NCBI GenBank assembly: GCA_944324855.1
Contig: CALUXY010000015.1
Location: 1-35,028 of the forward strand
DNA: 35,028 bases
DNA from: Candidatus Gastranaerophilales bacterium
GTDB lineage: Bacteria > Cyanobacteriota > Vampirovibrionia > Gastranaerophilales > Gastranaerophilaceae
Direction of reading: 5' to 3'
Part shown: positions 32,597 through 35,028 of the stretch, piece by piece
Layout: the number at the start of each line of letters is the position of its first letter
How positions within the stretch are numbered: position 1 is the stretch's first letter
Translations under genes and position numbers: made by a program
Notes under the pieces: generated by a model
What the model was told of the DNA's origin: nothing
Databases searched by the model: none
Seen by the model: only the letters and a program-made list of their open reading frames with translations

Positions 32597-33097
32597 TTAC
32601 AAATATTTTTTATATTCATTAATTACTGAGTCATTTATATCTATAAAAATAATTGACTCTAGACAATTATCATTTGAAATAAATTCTTTTACTGTTTCAA
32701 AAGCAATTTTGCAGGCTTTCTCTATCGGAAAACCATACACTCCGCAAGAAATCGCAGGGAATGCTATTGTTTTAATATTATATTCTTTTGCTATTTTTAA
32801 TGCGGAATTATAGCAAGATCTCAAAAGTTCCGGTTCATTGTTATTACCTCCGTGCCATACCGGCCCGACTGTATGAATAACATATTTAGAAGGCAGATTA
32901 TACCCTTTAGTAATTTTGGATTCTCCTGTTTGACATCCGTGTAATGTTTTACATTCTTCCAGCAGTTCTTTTCCTGCCGCACGGTGAATTGCGCCGTCAA
33001 CTCCGCCACCGCCGAGAAGTGTTTTGTTTGCCGCATTGACAATAGCATCAACATCCAATTTTGTTATATCGCCTTTTAAAATTTTTATTTCTGCCAT
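32597..33097 (-). CDS. Macro-domain protein, O-acetyl-ADP-ribose deacetylase type
   Basis: This single macro domain of 166 residues has the ligand-binding pattern of MacroD/YmdB enzymes: [20 protein letters not shown] (16-35) then AIHRAAG, and later IHTVGPVW and [13 protein letters not shown] (112-124). These enzymes remove acetyl from O-acetyl-ADP-ribose or ADP-ribose from acidic side chains. No NAD-using partner gene is adjacent. A -10 box (TATAAT, complement of 33108-33113) ends 11 bases before the ATG with no binding site between, so translation may be leaderless. Confidence 0.94.
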   Translation of the reverse strand: MAEIKILKGDITKLDVDAIVNAANKTLLGGGGVDGAIHRAAGKELLEECKTLHGCQTGESKITKGYNLPSKYVIHTVGPVWHGGNNNEPELLRSCYNSALKIAKEYNIKTIAFPAISCGVYGFPIEKACKIAFETVKEFISNDNCLESIIFIDINDSVINEYKKYL

Positions 33098-33161
33098 AAT
33101 ACACCCGATTATATTTTTAATTTTATTCTTATATTTATTATTATCATAAATTTTACAAATT

Positions 33162-33189
33162 TTGAATGTATTAATAAATTATGTATAAT
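33162..33189 (+). promoter_or_regulatory. Promoter of the GIY-YIG-type gene
   Basis: TTGAAT (33162-33167), 16 bases, then a perfect TATAAT (33184-33189). Transcription from about 33196 excludes an ATG at 33181 and supports the start at 33226. Confidence 0.65.
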
Positions 33190-33225
33190 CAAATATGGTC
33201 GAAGAATAATTTTAAGGACATTCAA

Positions 33226-33834
33226 ATGAAAAAAGGTATATTATACATAATGACTACAGCCGTTTCCGGTTTAATAAAAATCGGACAGACTGATATAAAG
33301 AATTATAAAGAACGTATGAGACATTTAGAATCAAACGGTTATTATAATGTTGTCGGACTCAAAAGAGCTTTTGCAGTAGAAGTTAATGATTATATAGAAA
33401 AAGAAAAACTTCTCAAAGAAATTTTCAACAAACATCAAGTAGGTCAAAGTGAATTATTTGCTCTTGATGTTGATCTTGTCAAACAGCTTCTACTTGCATT
33501 TGACGGTAAAGTAACATATCCTGAAAAAACACAAAAAGACAAAGAATTTGAGAAAATTACCAAAATAAGAACCCAGGGTAAAAAATTCAGCTTTTATAAA
33601 AAAGGATTAAAAAACGGGGATATTATAACCTTTGCTACCGATGAATCAATAAAAGCCAAAGTTGTCGGAGAACGTGAAGTTGAGTATAAAGGTCAGATAT
33701 GGAAACTCTCGCCTTTGACACATAAAATATTTGAAGAAAAAGACCAGTTGTCACAAAGCGGTAAATATCAAGGACCTTATTATTTTAAATTTAATAATGT
33801 AAGACTAACCAAATTACCGGATAAAGAATTCTAA
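33226..33834 (+). CDS. GIY-YIG (T5orf172-type) protein with a C-terminal RAMA-like domain
   Basis: The 202-residue protein starts at the ATG at 33226, which has AAGGACA upstream. Residues 4-20 (GILYIMTTAVSGLIKIG) carry the GIY and YIG strands; Arg30 (YKERMRHL) and the following helix with EKEKLLKEIFNKHQ and SELFAL fit the T5orf172/MUG113 branch of GIY-YIG domains. The C-terminal part (from about 120) has FYKKGLKNGDIITFATD...AKVVGEREVEYKGQIWKLSPLTHKIF...QGPYYFKFN, which resembles the RAMA or DUF4357-type domain found with restriction and DNA-binding proteins. No other defence gene is beside it. Nuclease activity is plausible but not shown. Confidence 0.75.
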   Translation: MKKGILYIMTTAVSGLIKIGQTDIKNYKERMRHLESNGYYNVVGLKRAFAVEVNDYIEKEKLLKEIFNKHQVGQSELFALDVDLVKQLLLAFDGKVTYPEKTQKDKEFEKITKIRTQGKKFSFYKKGLKNGDIITFATDESIKAKVVGEREVEYKGQIWKLSPLTHKIFEEKDQLSQSGKYQGPYYFKFNNVRLTKLPDKEF

Positions 33835-33910
33835 AAAAATATATTTTAAATAAAGGAATCAGTAGAATATGGTAAATCTCTGATTACCGGAACGTTCTTG
33901 TTGCGTAGAT

Positions 33911-34843
33911 TTAAAATTTATCACAACTTACAGACTCAAAAGAATTGTTTAATCTTTTTATAGAGAATTTTAATCTTGCACTCATCGCTTTCTGTGATAA
34001 ATAATGTTTATTTAGCATCTTTAATTCTTTATCCGGTTTTACATATACAAATTTATTAGAATTTAATTTATCAAAAACATGAAATAAAAATATCTTTCTT
34101 ATATACCTTGCCGCAGGTGATTTATATTCTTCTGCGGTGTTAGCATTTGCTTGGGTATACACATTTTTTAAATTATTCATATTTAATTTACCAACCATAG
34201 AGTATAATTTAAACCTATTTAAACTAAATAATAAATCCCATCCATTATTATAGAACTCATCCTTTAATAGACTATTAATAGGAAAACATTCAAATTGTTT
34301 GTCATTAAAAGTTAAGCAATTTTGTTCCAAAAAAGATTTAGCCGCATCTAAAGAGTTTCCTGAATAGGTATAATCAATAAGAATATGTTTTCTTTTACCA
34401 TTTAAACTATTTTTGTTTATACCAATACTGTCTAAATATTTTTTATAAATATTTGTATTGAGGATTTTTTTAGGTAAACCGTTTCTTAAACCTGATAGCG
34501 GAATAATTTTAACATCAGCCCCAAGTGCTTTAGCACATTCAGCAATTGATGCAACTGAACGTCCGATTGCAATTAAAGTATAATCATTTATTCCATATAA
34601 ACTGTCAAAATATGATTTAACTTTATTAGCAGCATATAAATTTATTTGTGCCATTTCTTTTATTCGTATAGGTGAAAAATAGCGAAGTAATAATTTTAAA
34701 GGTAGTGATACTTTTTTTATTGTCTCAGAATTAATATTATCAGGAATTTTCTCCAAACAATAATTCCCAATATGATAATATTTTTTTTGTTTATTGAAAG
34801 ATATATTATTACATATATAATTTTTAAAATTATTAATTTTCAT
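33911..34843 (-). CDS. Phosphoribosyltransferase-like protein of unknown function
   Basis: The 310-residue protein is not a family I can name. Residues 89-120 (TLIAIGRSVASIAECAKALG, then ADVKIIPLSGLR) read like the first half of a Rossmann-type phosphoribosyltransferase. ILIDYTYSGNSLDAAKSFL (154-172) resembles the PRPP-binding loop, normally D-D-x-x-x-T-G-x-T; here the second acidic residue is Tyr and the loop is YSGNS. A basic N-terminus and a basic C-terminal helix surround it. No pyrimidine or purine genes are near. It may bind a phosphoribosyl ligand without being a standard transferase. No gene is seen from 34844 to the end. Confidence 0.5.
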   Translation of the reverse strand: MKINNFKNYICNNISFNKQKKYYHIGNYCLEKIPDNINSETIKKVSLPLKLLLRYFSPIRIKEMAQINLYAANKVKSYFDSLYGINDYTLIAIGRSVASIAECAKALGADVKIIPLSGLRNGLPKKILNTNIYKKYLDSIGINKNSLNGKRKHILIDYTYSGNSLDAAKSFLEQNCLTFNDKQFECFPINSLLKDEFYNNGWDLLFSLNRFKLYSMVGKLNMNNLKNVYTQANANTAEEYKSPAARYIRKIFLFHVFDKLNSNKFVYVKPDKELKMLNKHYLSQKAMSARLKFSIKRLNNSFESVSCDKF

Positions 34844-35028
34844 ATTTATAAAAAATTACAACAAAAATATTTTTGCGTATAAATCTTACTAATAATGTAA
34901 ACTTACTCCCTACGTTTTTATTGCACCACATAAGGGTTACAACCAAAAGTAAGTAGATATTTCTCTTGATTATTACGAAAATGTAACAATCAATCATTAA
35001 AAAGCATTTTCCAAATAATGTTAGAAAT

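Overview
This AT-rich window comes from a motile, Gram-negative-type (two-membrane) bacterium. It encodes flagellar P- and L-ring proteins and two lipid A enzymes (LpxI, LpxB). Gene style, the poor GC content and a 549-residue protein of a type I associate with gut Vampirovibrionia (Melainabacteria, order Gastranaerophilales) suggest that lineage. The taxonomic call is inference from recalled family features, not from a search.

Layout. 1-1250 is an accessory patch: a probable type I toxin-antitoxin locus (tiny membrane toxin plus convergent antisense RNA), a small unknown gene and a gene fragment, set among repeats copied from elsewhere in the window. 1181-2074 is an EamA permease on the minus strand. 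2211-10932 is one long plus-strand flagellar operon: lytic transglycosylase, flgF, flgG, flgA, flgH, flgI, flgJ (rod-binding domain only), a flgM-position gene, flgN, flgK and flgL, closed by a strong terminator at 10973-10997. It covers the distal rod, the rings and the hook-filament junction, with the chaperones for these parts.

10998-11756 has no gene but is packed with several families of structured dispersed repeats. Then come, on the minus strand, a 75-residue unknown protein, a GlcF-like iron-sulfur protein and glmU. 14750-21202 is a plus-strand operon (lysC, a small exported protein, aroC, aroK, aroB, lpxI, lpxB) joining aspartate-family and shikimate metabolism with lipid A synthesis; a near-consensus promoter lies in front of lysC.

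21306-24797 holds a large axial-like protein, a family 4 uracil-DNA glycosylase, a holin-4-family membrane protein and two small proteins. 24907-30249 holds a second EamA permease, an alpha/beta hydrolase divergent from a LysR regulator, and a class II UvrA. 30274-34843 holds a CorC/HlyC protein, an M48-like protein that has lost its zinc histidines, a macro-domain deacetylase, a GIY-YIG-type protein and a phosphoribosyltransferase-like orphan. No rRNA, tRNA, CRISPR array or transposase was seen.

The best candidates for something undescribed are the type I toxin-antitoxin locus at 118-415, the axial-like protein with a sigma-28-like promoter, the inactivated M48 protein, and the structured intergenic repeats.
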